Shown here one piece after another: positions 52,363 through 61,712 of a stretch of DNA of 64,000 nt. Position numbers and translations under genes: made by a program. Positions within the stretch are counted from its first letter, which is position 1. Each line of letters opens with the position of its first letter. This stretch comes from Noviluteimonas caseinilytica (lineage in GTDB: Bacteria > Pseudomonadota > Gammaproteobacteria > Xanthomonadales > Xanthomonadaceae): positions 1,240,001-1,304,000 of the forward strand of contig NZ_AP024545.1 of the NCBI RefSeq assembly GCF_018406605.1. Direction: 5' to 3'. Below the pieces are notes generated by a model. That model did not search any database, was not told the DNA's origin, and saw nothing but the letters and a program-made list of their open reading frames with translations.

Positions 52363-53925
52363 TTACGGCTCCCATCCATTGAACGAGGTGAACGGCGGCG
52401 TGTAGGCGAGCGTGTCGAGGCATTTCGCATCGAGCGCCTTCGCATCGGCCGTGTCGAGGAATTGCGCGAACAGCTTCGGCATGCAGCCGGCGCCGATCAC
52501 GTTGTGGCCCTGGCCGCGCAGCACGAGCGCGCGGCCCTTCGGCAACGTCTTGACCACGCTTTCGGCGTAGGCCGGCGGCGTCACCGGATCCAGTTCGCCG
52601 GACAGCAGCAACGCCGGCACGTTGGTGGCGAGCGGCGCGTGGAAATCCTTCGGCGCCACGCCCTTCGGCCACACCGCGCACTGCTGCTGCAGCGTTTCGA
52701 CGAGCTGGTTGCCGAGCAGCGACTGCGACATCGCATCGTCGCCGTGGATGCCCGCGCTGTCCTCGGTGCAGATCACCGACAACTGCATGCCGTACATCAT
52801 CTGGTCCGCCAGCGAACCGCCGAGCATCTTCGACAGCGCCATCAGGCCTTCGTAACGGCCCTGGTCGGCTTCGTTGAGCAGCAGCGGCAGGATGGACGCC
52901 GCGACCGGCACGTACGCATACATGCGCGTCAGGCCCGCGACGTGGTCCGGCGTGAGGCGTTCTTCCTTCATCTGCCCGGTGCTGGCGTCGCGGTATTTCA
53001 CCATCGGCGGGTCGGCGCGCAGCTTCGTCATCAACGCGTTCAAGCGCTGGCGCGGATCGCCGAGCGACTTCGCGCAACCCGGCGTCTTCGTGCAGCGACC
53101 GAACTGCAGGTCGAGTGCGGACTCCAGGTTGCGCGCGAAATCGTTGCCGAGGTAGATCGCATTCGGCGCGACCGAATCCAGCGTGATGGTGCGCGTGTGC
53201 TGCGGATAGCGCATCGCGTACTGCTGCGCGACGCGCGTGCCGTAGCTCACGCCCATCAGGTTGATCTTGTCGGCGCCGATGGCGGCGCGCACGGCGTCGA
53301 GGTCGCGGATCGCGTCGGTGGTGGAATAGAAGCGGACGTCGGCGTGCTTGGCCAGCGCATCGCGGCACTTCTCGGCGGCGGCGCGCATGGCGGCGGGCGA
53401 TTCGTCGACCGCGTCGGCCTGCACGCTCGCGTCGTCCGCCTTGTCCTCGGCGCCCTCGTCCTTGCACTTCAGCGGATTGGACTTGCCGGTGCCGCGCTGG
53501 TCCACGAGGACCACGTCGCGATGCTTGAGCACCTCGCGGAACGCGGGGGCGACCTGCGGATAGGTTTCCGCCGCCGCCTGGCCCGGGCCGCCGGCGAGCA
53601 TGAAGACCGGATCGGGCATGTGGTCGCCCGATTCGTTGGCCGGCACCCACGCGATGTTGAGCGCGATCTTGCGGCCGTTCGGCAGCGCGGGATTTTCCGC
53701 GACCGTGAACGTGCCGCACTCGGCCTCGACGCTGGCGGCGCCCAGCGCGGGCGCGAGCGTGCACGGCTTGAAGGCGATGCGCCCCAGCTTGCGTTCGGGC
53801 GCGGCTTCGGCGGCGTAGGCGGTGGCCTTGGGCGCGGATTTCGGTGCGCGGCTTTGCCAGGCGCGCCAGCCCAGCACGGCCGCGACCAGCGCCAGTGCGA
53901 GCAGGAATCGGGTCTTGCGGTTCAT
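52363..53925 (-). CDS. TAP-like secreted alpha/beta hydrolase (tripeptidyl aminopeptidase family)
   Basis: The 520-residue product has an N-terminal membrane anchor or signal (MNRKTRFLLALALVAAVLGWRAW). The nucleophile GVSYGTRVAQQYAMRYP contains the serine elbow, the catalytic aspartate lies in GELDPVTPPAYAESV, and the histidine is in GQGHNVIGAGC, with the family's C-terminal TAP domain. It likely trims peptides outside the cytoplasm. It forms an operon with the NatA/NatB-like ABC transporter. Confidence 0.92.
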   Translation of the reverse strand: MNRKTRFLLALALVAAVLGWRAWQSRAPKSAPKATAYAAEAAPERKLGRIAFKPCTLAPALGAASVEAECGTFTVAENPALPNGRKIALNIAWVPANESGDHMPDPVFMLAGGPGQAAAETYPQVAPAFREVLKHRDVVLVDQRGTGKSNPLKCKDEGAEDKADDASVQADAVDESPAAMRAAAEKCRDALAKHADVRFYSTTDAIRDLDAVRAAIGADKINLMGVSYGTRVAQQYAMRYPQHTRTITLDSVAPNAIYLGNDFARNLESALDLQFGRCTKTPGCAKSLGDPRQRLNALMTKLRADPPMVKYRDASTGQMKEERLTPDHVAGLTRMYAYVPVAASILPLLLNEADQGRYEGLMALSKMLGGSLADQMMYGMQLSVICTEDSAGIHGDDAMSQSLLGNQLVETLQQQCAVWPKGVAPKDFHAPLATNVPALLLSGELDPVTPPAYAESVVKTLPKGRALVLRGQGHNVIGAGCMPKLFAQFLDTADAKALDAKCLDTLAYTPPFTSFNGWEP

Positions 53926-54001
53926 CGTGGTGCGTCCCCTCCGAGCGATGGCGTCAGCATGACAGGACGCTGCGCGGCGCGGAACGTGACCGACGAGGGA
54001 G

Positions 54002-54769
54002 CTACTTGCTGCTGACGTACTTCTCGCGGCGCACCTGCGGCACCGGCAGGCCGAAGCCCTTCAGCGTCTCGAAGCAGGCATCCACCATGTTGGGGTTGCC
54101 GCACAGGTAGGCGATGTCGGTGTCGGCGTGCGGTGCGAATTCCTCCAGGAACTGCTGCACGTACCCATGGCGCACGTCGGCATGCGCCTGCGCCGAACCC
54201 GGCGCCGGCAGTTCGCGCGAGAAACACGGCACGAAGCGGAAGTGCTCGCCGTGCTTGTCGGCGAAGGCGCGGAATTCGTCGCCGTACAACAGCTCCACCG
54301 GCGTGCGCGCACCGAACAGCAACACCACCTTGATGCCGCGCTCCACGATCAGCCGCTCCAGCTGCGGCAGCATCGCGCGGTACGGCGTGACGCCGGTGCC
54401 CGTGCCGATCAGGAGGTAACGCTGGTTGGTGTCGGCCGGCATCAGGCAGAAGCGCCCGTAGGGGCCGCTCGCGTCGATCAGGCCGTGCTCGGGCAGGCCT
54501 TCGAACAGGGCCGTGGCCGCGCCGCCCGCCACGTAGCTGACCGCGATCTCCACCGCCTCGCCCGGGCCCAGCGCGTGGTCGTGGATGGTGGCCAGCGAGT
54601 AGCTGCGCTTGGTGGCCGTGCCGTCGGCGTAATGGAAGTGCACCTGCACGAACTGGCCGGGGATGAAATCCAGGGGCTGCCCGTCGTCGCGCTGGAAGGT
54701 CAGGTGCGCAACCGTCGGCGCCAGCATGCGGCGCGCGACGAGCTTGAGCGGAAAGTGCGTGATGGCCAA
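54002..54769 (-). CDS. fpr: Ferredoxin--NADP(+) reductase
   Basis: The 255-residue flavoprotein has an FAD-binding barrel with RSYSLAT and an NADP-binding domain with GTGTGVTPYRAM and LCGNPNMVD. It exchanges electrons between NADPH and ferredoxin or flavodoxin in redox defence and biosynthesis. It diverges from the ABC transporter pair upstream, with about 100 bases between them. Confidence 0.94.
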   Translation of the reverse strand: MAITHFPLKLVARRMLAPTVAHLTFQRDDGQPLDFIPGQFVQVHFHYADGTATKRSYSLATIHDHALGPGEAVEIAVSYVAGGAATALFEGLPEHGLIDASGPYGRFCLMPADTNQRYLLIGTGTGVTPYRAMLPQLERLIVERGIKVVLLFGARTPVELLYGDEFRAFADKHGEHFRFVPCFSRELPAPGSAQAHADVRHGYVQQFLEEFAPHADTDIAYLCGNPNMVDACFETLKGFGLPVPQVRREKYVSSK

Positions 54770-54872
54770 GGTGTCGGGGGTCGTCAGTGCAACGGAGCGT
54801 TGGCGCCGGGGCCGCCGCGGGGCCGCCTATACTACCGGCTTCGCCGCGCAGGCTGCGGCCGAAGGCCTTTCC

Positions 54873-55838
54873 ATGCCCCCCGACGCAAACGCCAAGACCC
54901 ATGCGCTCGACAGCGCGCCCGCACTGCGCGTGTCCGACCTCCGCAAGACCTACGACAACGGCGTGCAGGCCCTGAAGGGCGTGTCGCTGGACGTGCGTCC
55001 CGGCGACTTCTTCGCCCTGCTCGGCCCCAATGGCGCCGGCAAGAGCACCCTGATCGGCATCGTCAGCTCGCTCGTGAACAAGAGCGCCGGGCAGGTCGAG
55101 GTGTTCGGCACGGACATCGCCCGCCACCGGTCGGAGGCCATGCGCCTGCTCGGCCTGGTGCCGCAGGAAATCAACTTCAACCTGTTCGAGAAGCCCTTCG
55201 ACATCCTCGTCAACTACGCGGGCTTCTACGGCATCCCGCGCGAGGAAGCGATGGCGCGCGCCGAAGTGGAACTCAAGCGCGGGCACCTCTGGGAAAAGGC
55301 GCAGGTGATGTCGCGCACGCTGTCGGGCGGCATGAAGCGCCGGCTGATGATCGCGCGCGCCATGATGACCGCGCCGCGCCTGCTCATCCTCGACGAGCCC
55401 ACCGCCGGCGTGGACATCGAAATCCGCCGCGGCATGTGGCGCACGCTGCGCGAGATCAACGCGGCCGGCACCACGATCATCCTCACCACGCATTACCTGG
55501 AGGAAGCCGAGAGCCTCTGCAAGAACCTGGCGATCATCGACAAGGGCACCATCGTGGCGCAGGGCACGATGAAGGCGCTGCTGGCCAAGCTCGACATCGA
55601 AGGCTTCCTGTTCGACATCGACGGCCAGCTGCCGGCAGCGTTGCCGGAAATCCCCGGCGCCACGCTGTCCGCCGCGGACGACCACACGCTCGACCTCGAA
55701 ATGCCGCGCGCCATGGACCTCAACGGCGTGTTCACCCGACTGGATGCCGCCGGCATCCGCGTGCGTTCGATGCGCACCAAGTCCAACCGTCTCGAAGAAT
55801 TGTTCGTCCGCCTCACGGGGCAGGAGCAGGCCCAGTGA
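54873..55838 (+). CDS. ABC transporter ATP-binding protein (ABC-2 exporter type)
   Basis: This 321-residue ATPase has Walker A GPNGAGKSTLIGIV, the signature TLSGGMKRRLMIARAMM and Walker B LLILDEPTAGVD. The C-terminal extension of about 80 residues is typical of the YadG subgroup. The ATG start is preceded by a TATACT box (54828-54833). The permease gene follows with a GTGA overlap. Confidence 0.93.
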   Translation: MPPDANAKTHALDSAPALRVSDLRKTYDNGVQALKGVSLDVRPGDFFALLGPNGAGKSTLIGIVSSLVNKSAGQVEVFGTDIARHRSEAMRLLGLVPQEINFNLFEKPFDILVNYAGFYGIPREEAMARAEVELKRGHLWEKAQVMSRTLSGGMKRRLMIARAMMTAPRLLILDEPTAGVDIEIRRGMWRTLREINAAGTTIILTTHYLEEAESLCKNLAIIDKGTIVAQGTMKALLAKLDIEGFLFDIDGQLPAALPEIPGATLSAADDHTLDLEMPRAMDLNGVFTRLDAAGIRVRSMRTKSNRLEELFVRLTGQEQAQ

Positions 55839-56668
55839 ACGACATCCCCTCGAAGGACGTGCAAGCCAAGGGCATGATCGCGCCCGTCCCCGCCACGCCC
55901 GCGCGCCGCAACTGGGTGGCGCTGGGCACCATCGTGCGCCGCGAAGTCACGCGCATCCTGCGCATCTGGGCGCAGACGCTGGTGCCGCCCGCGATCACGA
56001 TGACGCTGTACTTCCTGATCTTCGGCGGGCTGATCGGCTCGCGCGTGGGACAGATGGACGGCATCAGCTACATGGCCTTCATCGTGCCGGGCCTGGTGAT
56101 GATGAGCGTCATCCAGAACAGCTACGGCAACATTTCCTCGTCGTTCTTCGGCGCCAAGTTCGGCCGGCACGTGGAGGAACTGCTCGTCAGCCCGATGCCC
56201 AACCACGTGATCCTCGGCGGCTACGTCGCCGGCGCCGTGCTGCGCGGGTTGATGGTCGGCGTGATCGTGCTGCTGATCTCGATGTTCTTCACGCCGGTGC
56301 GCATGCCGCATCCGCTCGTCACGCTGACCACCGTGATCCTGGGCGCCACGATCTTTTCGCTCGCCGGGTTCGTCAACGCGGTGTACGCGAAGAAGTTCGA
56401 CGACATCGCCATCGTCCCCACCTTCATCCTCACCCCGCTCACGTACCTGGGCGGCGTGTTCTATTCGGTGAAGCTGCTGCCGGGCTGGGCGGAAACGCTT
56501 ACCCACCTCAACCCGATCTTCTACATGGTCAATGCGTTCCGCTACGGCCTGCTCGGCGTGAGCGACGTGCCGTTGTGGGTCGCGTATTCGTTGATGCTGG
56601 GCTTCGTGGCCGCGTTGTCCGCGATCGGCCTGTGGCTGCTGAAGCGCGGCGTCGGGCTGCGCAGCTAA
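55835..56668 (+). CDS. ABC-2 type transporter permease (YadH-like)
   Basis: The 277-residue protein has about six transmembrane helices and the ABC-2 family signature (NWVALGTIVRREVTRILRIW, FGRHVEELLVSPMPNHVILGGYV, FTPLTYLGGVFYSV-like). It partners the ATPase encoded upstream. Relatives (YadGH) have unassigned substrates. Its end overlaps the convergent tatD by 4 bases. Confidence 0.92.
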   Translation: MNDIPSKDVQAKGMIAPVPATPARRNWVALGTIVRREVTRILRIWAQTLVPPAITMTLYFLIFGGLIGSRVGQMDGISYMAFIVPGLVMMSVIQNSYGNISSSFFGAKFGRHVEELLVSPMPNHVILGGYVAGAVLRGLMVGVIVLLISMFFTPVRMPHPLVTLTTVILGATIFSLAGFVNAVYAKKFDDIAIVPTFILTPLTYLGGVFYSVKLLPGWAETLTHLNPIFYMVNAFRYGLLGVSDVPLWVAYSLMLGFVAALSAIGLWLLKRGVGLRS

Positions 56669-57453
56669 CCGGGCAAGCGGAAGAACGCCGTCGCGGCCGC
56701 GCTCGTCGCCGCCGCCACGGTCTCGACGGGCTCGCCGCGATCGCGCGCGAGCTCCTCCACGATGTGCGCCAGGTACATCGGTTCGTTGCGGCGATGCGAC
56801 GGCTGCGGTCGCACGGTGCGCGGCAGCAGGTAGGGCGCATCGGTTTCGATCATCAGGCGGTTGGCCGGGATGTGCTTCACCAGTTCGCGCAGGTGCAGGC
56901 CGCGGCGTTCGTCGCACAGCCACCCGGTGATGCCCACGTACCAGTCCTGGTCGAGGTAATCGAACAGTTCCTTGCGCGTCCCCGTGAAGCAATGCACGAC
57001 GGCCGGCCCGAGGCGCCCGTCGAAGTTGCGCATCGCGGCCATGAAGTCGTCGTGCGCATCGCGCTGGTGCAGGAAGAGCGGCTTGCCGGTGTCCGCGCCG
57101 ATCTGCAATTGCATCTCGAATGCGCGACGTTGCGCCGGCCGCGGCGAGAAATCGCGGAAGTAATCCAGCCCGCACTCGCCGACGGCGACCACTTCCGGCA
57201 ACGCCTGCAACGCGCGCATCTCCGCGTCGCATTCGGCGGTGTACTCGGTGGCGTGGTGCGGATGCACGCCGGCGGTGGCGAACAATTCGCCGGGGTGCTG
57301 GCGCGCCAGGTTCGCGGCCTGCGGCGAGTGCGCGCGGCTGGCGCCGGTCACGATCATCCGCCGCACGCCCGCATCGCGCGCGCGTTGCAGCACGGCGTCG
57401 CGGTCGTGGTCGAAGCTGTCGTGGGTGAGGTTGGCGCCGATGTCGATGAGCAT
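56665..57453 (-). CDS. tatD: TatD-family metal-dependent hydrolase (DNase)
   Basis: The 262-residue protein matches E. coli TatD closely: MLIDIGANLTHDSFDHDRDAVL, VGECGLDYFRDFSP, VHCFTGTRKELF, GITGWLCDERRG, and IETDAPYLLPR. TatD is a Mg-dependent 3'-5' exonuclease implicated in DNA repair, named for its proximity to tat genes in E. coli but not a translocase subunit. Here it is well separated from tatABC. Confidence 0.93.
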   Translation of the reverse strand: MLIDIGANLTHDSFDHDRDAVLQRARDAGVRRMIVTGASRAHSPQAANLARQHPGELFATAGVHPHHATEYTAECDAEMRALQALPEVVAVGECGLDYFRDFSPRPAQRRAFEMQLQIGADTGKPLFLHQRDAHDDFMAAMRNFDGRLGPAVVHCFTGTRKELFDYLDQDWYVGITGWLCDERRGLHLRELVKHIPANRLMIETDAPYLLPRTVRPQPSHRRNEPMYLAHIVEELARDRGEPVETVAAATSAAATAFFRLPG

Positions 57454-57492
57454 GGGGCGCAAGTCTACCGGCCACCCCCGTAGACTTCGCGC

Positions 57493-59997
57493 GTGCGCAG
57501 CCCCGACTTCCCCATCGCCGCCCTGTTGCCGGAGCTCCGCGCGAGCCTGGCCGCACATCCGCGCCTGGTCCTGGAAGCGCCGCCCGGCGCCGGCAAGACC
57601 ACGCAGGTGCCGCTGGCGCTGCTGGATGCGCCGTGGCTCGCCGGCCGCAAGATCGTGATGCTGGAACCGCGCCGCGTCGCCGCGCGCGCCGCCGCCGGGT
57701 TCATGGCGAAGCAACTCGGCGAAGCGCCCGGCGACACGGTGGGGTATCGCATCCGGTTCGAAAGCCGCATCTCTGCGCGCACGCGCGTCGAAGTGGTCAC
57801 CGAAGGCATCCTCACGCGCATGCTGCAGGACGACCCGATGCTCGACGGCGTCGGCGCCCTGCTCTTCGACGAATTCCACGAACGCCATCTCGCCGGCGAC
57901 CTCGGCCTCGCGCTCGCGCTCGACGTGCAGGCCGGCCTGCGCGAAGACCTGCGCATCGTCGTGATGTCGGCGACGCTGGATGGCGAACGCCTCGCGCGGT
58001 TCCTCGACGCGCCGCGCTTGTCGAGTGCAGGGCGCAGCTATCCGGTGGAGGTCGCCCACTTCCCCGCGCGGCGCGACGAAGCGCTGGTGCCGCAGGCGCG
58101 CCGCGCCGTCGAACAGGCGGTGGCGACGCATCCCGGCGATGTCCTCGTGTTCCTGCCGGGCCAACGCGAGATCGCGCAGGTCGACGCCGCGCTCGCCGGC
58201 AGCGACGCATTGCGAGACATCGATGTGCTCGCGCTGCACGGCGAACTCCCCGTCGAACAGCAATCGCGCGTGCTGCAACCCGCCACCGACGGCAAGCGCC
58301 GCGTGGTACTCGCGACCAATGTCGCCGAGAGCAGCGTGACCTTGCCGGGCGTGCGCGTGGTGATCGACAGCGGCCTGGCGCGTGAGCCGCGCTACGACCC
58401 GAATTCCGGATTCGCACGCCTGGACATCGTGACGATCGCGCAAGCCTCCGCGGACCAGCGCGCAGGTCGCGCGGGTCGCGTCGCCGACGGCTGGGCGCTG
58501 CGGCTGTGGCCGCAATCGCAACGTCTCGAACCGCAGCGTCGTCCCGAAATCGCGCAGGTCGAACTCGCGTCGCTCGCGCTCGAACTCGCGGCGTGGGGCA
58601 GCGCCGACCTGCGCTTCGTCGATGCGCCGCCGCCCGGCGCCCTCGCCGCCGCCCGCGACCTGCTGCGTCGCCTCGGCGCACTCGATGGCGAATCGATCAC
58701 GCCGCTCGGCCGCCGCATGCTCGCGCTCGGCACGCACCCGCGCTTGTCCGCGATGCTGCTCGCACCGCGCGATGCACAGGAACGCGCCCTCGCCTGCGAC
58801 CTCGCCGCGCTCGTCGAAGCGCGCGATCCCTTGCGTTCGCGCAGCGACGCGATCGCCGAACGCTGGCGCGCCCTCGCCGCCTTCCGCGCCGGCCACGCCA
58901 CCGACGGCAACCGCGGCGCGCTCGCTGCGATCGATGCCGCCGCGAAACAATGGCGGCGTCGCCTGCACGTCGATGCAACGCCACCGCGCGAAGTCGATGC
59001 GCACCGCCTCGGCGATCTGCTGGCGCACGCCTTCCCCGATCGCATTGCGCACCAGCACGCCACGCAGCCGCGTCGCTACCAGCTCGCGAACGGCCGCATG
59101 GCCACGTTGTTCGACGACAGCGCGCTCTTCGGCGAACCCTGGCTCGTTGCGAGCGAATTGCGCTTCGACGCGAAGGACGCCTTGCTGCTGCGCGGCGCGC
59201 CGGTGGACGAAACGCGCCTGCAACGCGATTTCCCCGAACGCTTCGTCGAACGCGGCACCGTGCGCTGGGACGCCGATCGCCGCGCCCTCGTCGCGCAACG
59301 CGAACGCCGCTTCGACAACATCGTCCTCGATGCGCGCCCGGCCGGCCGCGTGGATCCCGCGCAAGCCGCGCGCGCCCTGACCGATGCCGTGCGCGAACTC
59401 GGCCTCGACGCACTCCCCTGGAGCGAATCCCTCGAACAATGGCGTGCCCGCGTGCGCTGCCTGCGCGCATGGCTGCCGGACGATGCGGACGCATTCCCCG
59501 ATCTGTCGGACGATGCATTGCTCGCCACGCTCGACGACTGGCTGCTGCCCGCCTTCGCCGGCAAGACGCGCCTCGACGCGCTCGACGAATCCGCGCTCGC
59601 CGACGCGCTGCATTCGAAAGCCGACTGGAACCTCCGCCGCCGCATCGAAGCGCTCGCGCCGACGCGCATCGTCGTTCCGTCCGGCATGGAACGCCGCATC
59701 GAGTACGCCTTCGATGCGCACGAAGGCGCGCGTCCGCCGGTGCTCGCCGTGAAACTGCAGGAACTGTTCGGCCTGGCCGACACGCCGCGCATCGTCGATG
59801 GCCGCGTACCGCTCACCTTGCACCTGCTCTCGCCGGGCGGCCGTCCGTTGCAGGTCACGCAGGACCTGCGCGGGTTCTGGGACCGCACGTATCCCGACGT
59901 GCGCAAGGAAATGAAAGGCCGCTACCCGCGCCATCCCTGGCCGGACGATCCGTGGTCGGCCACCGCGACGCACCGCGCCAAACCGCGCGGCACCTGA
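57493..59997 (+). CDS. hrpB: ATP-dependent helicase HrpB
   Basis: The 834-residue DExH-box helicase has APPGAGKTTQVPLALL (motif I), the DEFH motif in LFDEFHERHLAGDL, SATLDGERLARFL and the QRAGRAGRV motif VI. HrpB-family proteins are bacterial DEAH-like helicases of uncertain substrate and C-terminal domain function. The GTG start was chosen by the beginning of homology; tatD lies 39 bases away on the other strand. Confidence 0.93.
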   Translation: MRSPDFPIAALLPELRASLAAHPRLVLEAPPGAGKTTQVPLALLDAPWLAGRKIVMLEPRRVAARAAAGFMAKQLGEAPGDTVGYRIRFESRISARTRVEVVTEGILTRMLQDDPMLDGVGALLFDEFHERHLAGDLGLALALDVQAGLREDLRIVVMSATLDGERLARFLDAPRLSSAGRSYPVEVAHFPARRDEALVPQARRAVEQAVATHPGDVLVFLPGQREIAQVDAALAGSDALRDIDVLALHGELPVEQQSRVLQPATDGKRRVVLATNVAESSVTLPGVRVVIDSGLAREPRYDPNSGFARLDIVTIAQASADQRAGRAGRVADGWALRLWPQSQRLEPQRRPEIAQVELASLALELAAWGSADLRFVDAPPPGALAAARDLLRRLGALDGESITPLGRRMLALGTHPRLSAMLLAPRDAQERALACDLAALVEARDPLRSRSDAIAERWRALAAFRAGHATDGNRGALAAIDAAAKQWRRRLHVDATPPREVDAHRLGDLLAHAFPDRIAHQHATQPRRYQLANGRMATLFDDSALFGEPWLVASELRFDAKDALLLRGAPVDETRLQRDFPERFVERGTVRWDADRRALVAQRERRFDNIVLDARPAGRVDPAQAARALTDAVRELGLDALPWSESLEQWRARVRCLRAWLPDDADAFPDLSDDALLATLDDWLLPAFAGKTRLDALDESALADALHSKADWNLRRRIEALAPTRIVVPSGMERRIEYAFDAHEGARPPVLAVKLQELFGLADTPRIVDGRVPLTLHLLSPGGRPLQVTQDLRGFWDRTYPDVRKEMKGRYPRHPWPDDPWSATATHRAKPRGT

Positions 59998-60089
59998 ATG
60001 CGAAAACGCGGTCGGCCGCGCCGATCACATGCGCTCAACGCCGCCTTGCCGAGACTGCGGCCCAATCGCCAGGCACCAGGAGTTCCGCC

Positions 60090-60494
60090 ATGAACAAGCA
60101 GCTGATCGCATTGCCCGAACGCGCCGTCGAAATGGCCGGCAAGTGGGGCGGCGAATTGCTCGACCTGGGTTCGCAGATCAGTTCGCGCGGCGAGAAGTGG
60201 CTCGAAACCGGCGCCAAGCTCGGCGCCCTGCGCGCGGGCACCAAGGCTGCGACGAAGGTCGTGCGGCGCTATCCCATCGTCACCGTGGCCACCGTCGCCG
60301 GCGCCGGACTGCTGTGGTATCTCGCGCGCCGCAAGGCGAAGCAGGCCGAGAACGGCGATGGCCGCGCGGCGATCGAAGGCAGCTCGCGTCGCGTGGATGC
60401 GCGTCGCAGCAATGGCGCCAAGCGCGCCACGCGCACGACGACCGCACGCAAGACCACGCGCGCGCGCAGCACGCCGGCCACCGACGAAAGCTGA
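60090..60494 (+). CDS. Small single-pass membrane protein with basic tail
   Basis: The 134-residue protein has an amphipathic N-terminal half (about residues 1-57), one transmembrane helix (YPIVTVATVAGAGLLWYLA), and a strongly basic and Thr-rich C-terminus with RTTTARKTTRARS. The ATG is preceded by AGGAG. The arrangement resembles ElaB/YqjD-type ribosome- or membrane-associated proteins, but no family membership can be shown. Confidence 0.75.
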   Translation: MNKQLIALPERAVEMAGKWGGELLDLGSQISSRGEKWLETGAKLGALRAGTKAATKVVRRYPIVTVATVAGAGLLWYLARRKAKQAENGDGRAAIEGSSRRVDARRSNGAKRATRTTTARKTTRARSTPATDES

Positions 60495-60502
60495 TTCGTT
60501 CT

Positions 60503-61606
60503 TTAGGTGGCGATCGCGGGCAGTTCGATCACGAACGCCGCGCCGCCACCTTCGCGATCCTCGTACCAGAGGTCGCCGCCCGCATTGACGATGATCTGCC
60601 GCGCGAGCGACAGGCCCAGTCCGCTGGACAGGCCGTCCTCGCGCCCGCTCAGGCGCATGAACGGCTTGAACAGGTCGGAGCGTTTTTCGCCCGGCACGCC
60701 GTTGCCGCGGTCGAGCACGCGCAACTGCCAGTAGGCGCCGTTGCCGGAACGCACTTCGAGCGTGAGTTCGCCGCCATCGGCCGCGTACTTCATCGCATTG
60801 GTGATCAGGTTTTCCGACACCTGGCGCAGCACGCGCCGGTCGATCGCCACGGTGCCGCACGCCTCGGGCACCTGCGCATGCAGGCGCATGCCGCGGCTTT
60901 CGAGCTGCAGTTCGTAACGATGCGACAACCACTCCAGCGTTTCGCGCAGGTCGGCCGGATGCGATTGCGCTTCGCCGCTTTCGGCTTGCGCGATGCGTTC
61001 CTGGCCTTCGAGGTAACGGCGGATGTAACCGATCGCGTCGTGCGCGCTGTCGTGGATCATCTGCAGGTAGCGCGGGATGCGCTCGGGCTTGCAGCCGTTC
61101 TGCATCAGGATGTCGCTGGCGAACAACACGCTGCTCAACGGATTCTTGAGGTCGTGCGCGACCAGGTTCACCAGCTCCTGGCGTTCGCGCGCCACGCGTT
61201 CGAGGCGATCGCGCGCCTGCTTCAGCGCGACGTGCGTGCCGACGCGCGCCAGCAGTTCTTCCGGGATGAAGGGCTTGGTGACGTAATCCACCGCGCCGCT
61301 GTCGAAGGCACGCAGCAGCAGCTCGCGATCCTGCGCGGCGGTGAGGAAGATCACCGGCATGTCCTGGAATTGCGGCAGGCGGCGCAGCTCGCGCAGCAGT
61401 TCGAAACCGTCCATGCCGGGCATCAGCATGTCGAGCAGGACGAGGTCGGGGGTATGCGCGATCGCGAGTTCGAGCGCTTCGGGGCCCGTCAGCGCAGGCA
61501 CGACGTCGTGCCCGTTGCGCGAGAGCAACGTGCTGACGACGCGCAGGTTCGCTGGTTGGTCGTCGACCACCAGGATCCTGCCCGAACCTTGTAGCGACTC
61601 AGCCAT
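60503..61606 (-). CDS. Receiver-histidine kinase hybrid
   Basis: The product has 367 residues. An N-terminal receiver domain (acidic VVDDQPAN, phosphorylatable Asp in LLDMLMPGMDG, Lys in VTKPF) is followed by a coiled segment, an H-box AHDLKNPLSSVLFA, and an HATPase domain with NLITNAMKYAADGG and GLGLSLARQI. There is no membrane segment. Such fused receiver-kinase proteins take a phosphoryl signal from another kinase and pass it on. The ATG at MAESLQGSGRIL has an AGGAAA site. Confidence 0.9.
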   Translation of the reverse strand: MAESLQGSGRILVVDDQPANLRVVSTLLSRNGHDVVPALTGPEALELAIAHTPDLVLLDMLMPGMDGFELLRELRRLPQFQDMPVIFLTAAQDRELLLRAFDSGAVDYVTKPFIPEELLARVGTHVALKQARDRLERVARERQELVNLVAHDLKNPLSSVLFASDILMQNGCKPERIPRYLQMIHDSAHDAIGYIRRYLEGQERIAQAESGEAQSHPADLRETLEWLSHRYELQLESRGMRLHAQVPEACGTVAIDRRVLRQVSENLITNAMKYAADGGELTLEVRSGNGAYWQLRVLDRGNGVPGEKRSDLFKPFMRLSGREDGLSSGLGLSLARQIIVNAGGDLWYEDREGGGAAFVIELPAIAT

Positions 61607-61624
61607 TCGTTTCCTGTGTATCAG

Positions 61625-61646
61625 GCAACGAGATCCATCTCGTTGC
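61625..61646. promoter_or_regulatory. Palindromic operator-like element upstream of the kinase
   Basis: GCAACGAGAT and ATCTCGTTGC form perfect 10-base arms separated by only CC. It sits 19-40 bases upstream of the kinase start and may overlap its promoter. A second hairpin, CAGCCGCCC/GGGCGGCTG at 61688-61707, lies nearer the end of rluE and might act in termination. Confidence 0.5.
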
Positions 61647-61712
61647 AAAACCTGAACGGGCCGCGCAAGTTATCAGAAACCTCCCACAGCCGCCCCCGGG
61701 CGGCTGAACCAT

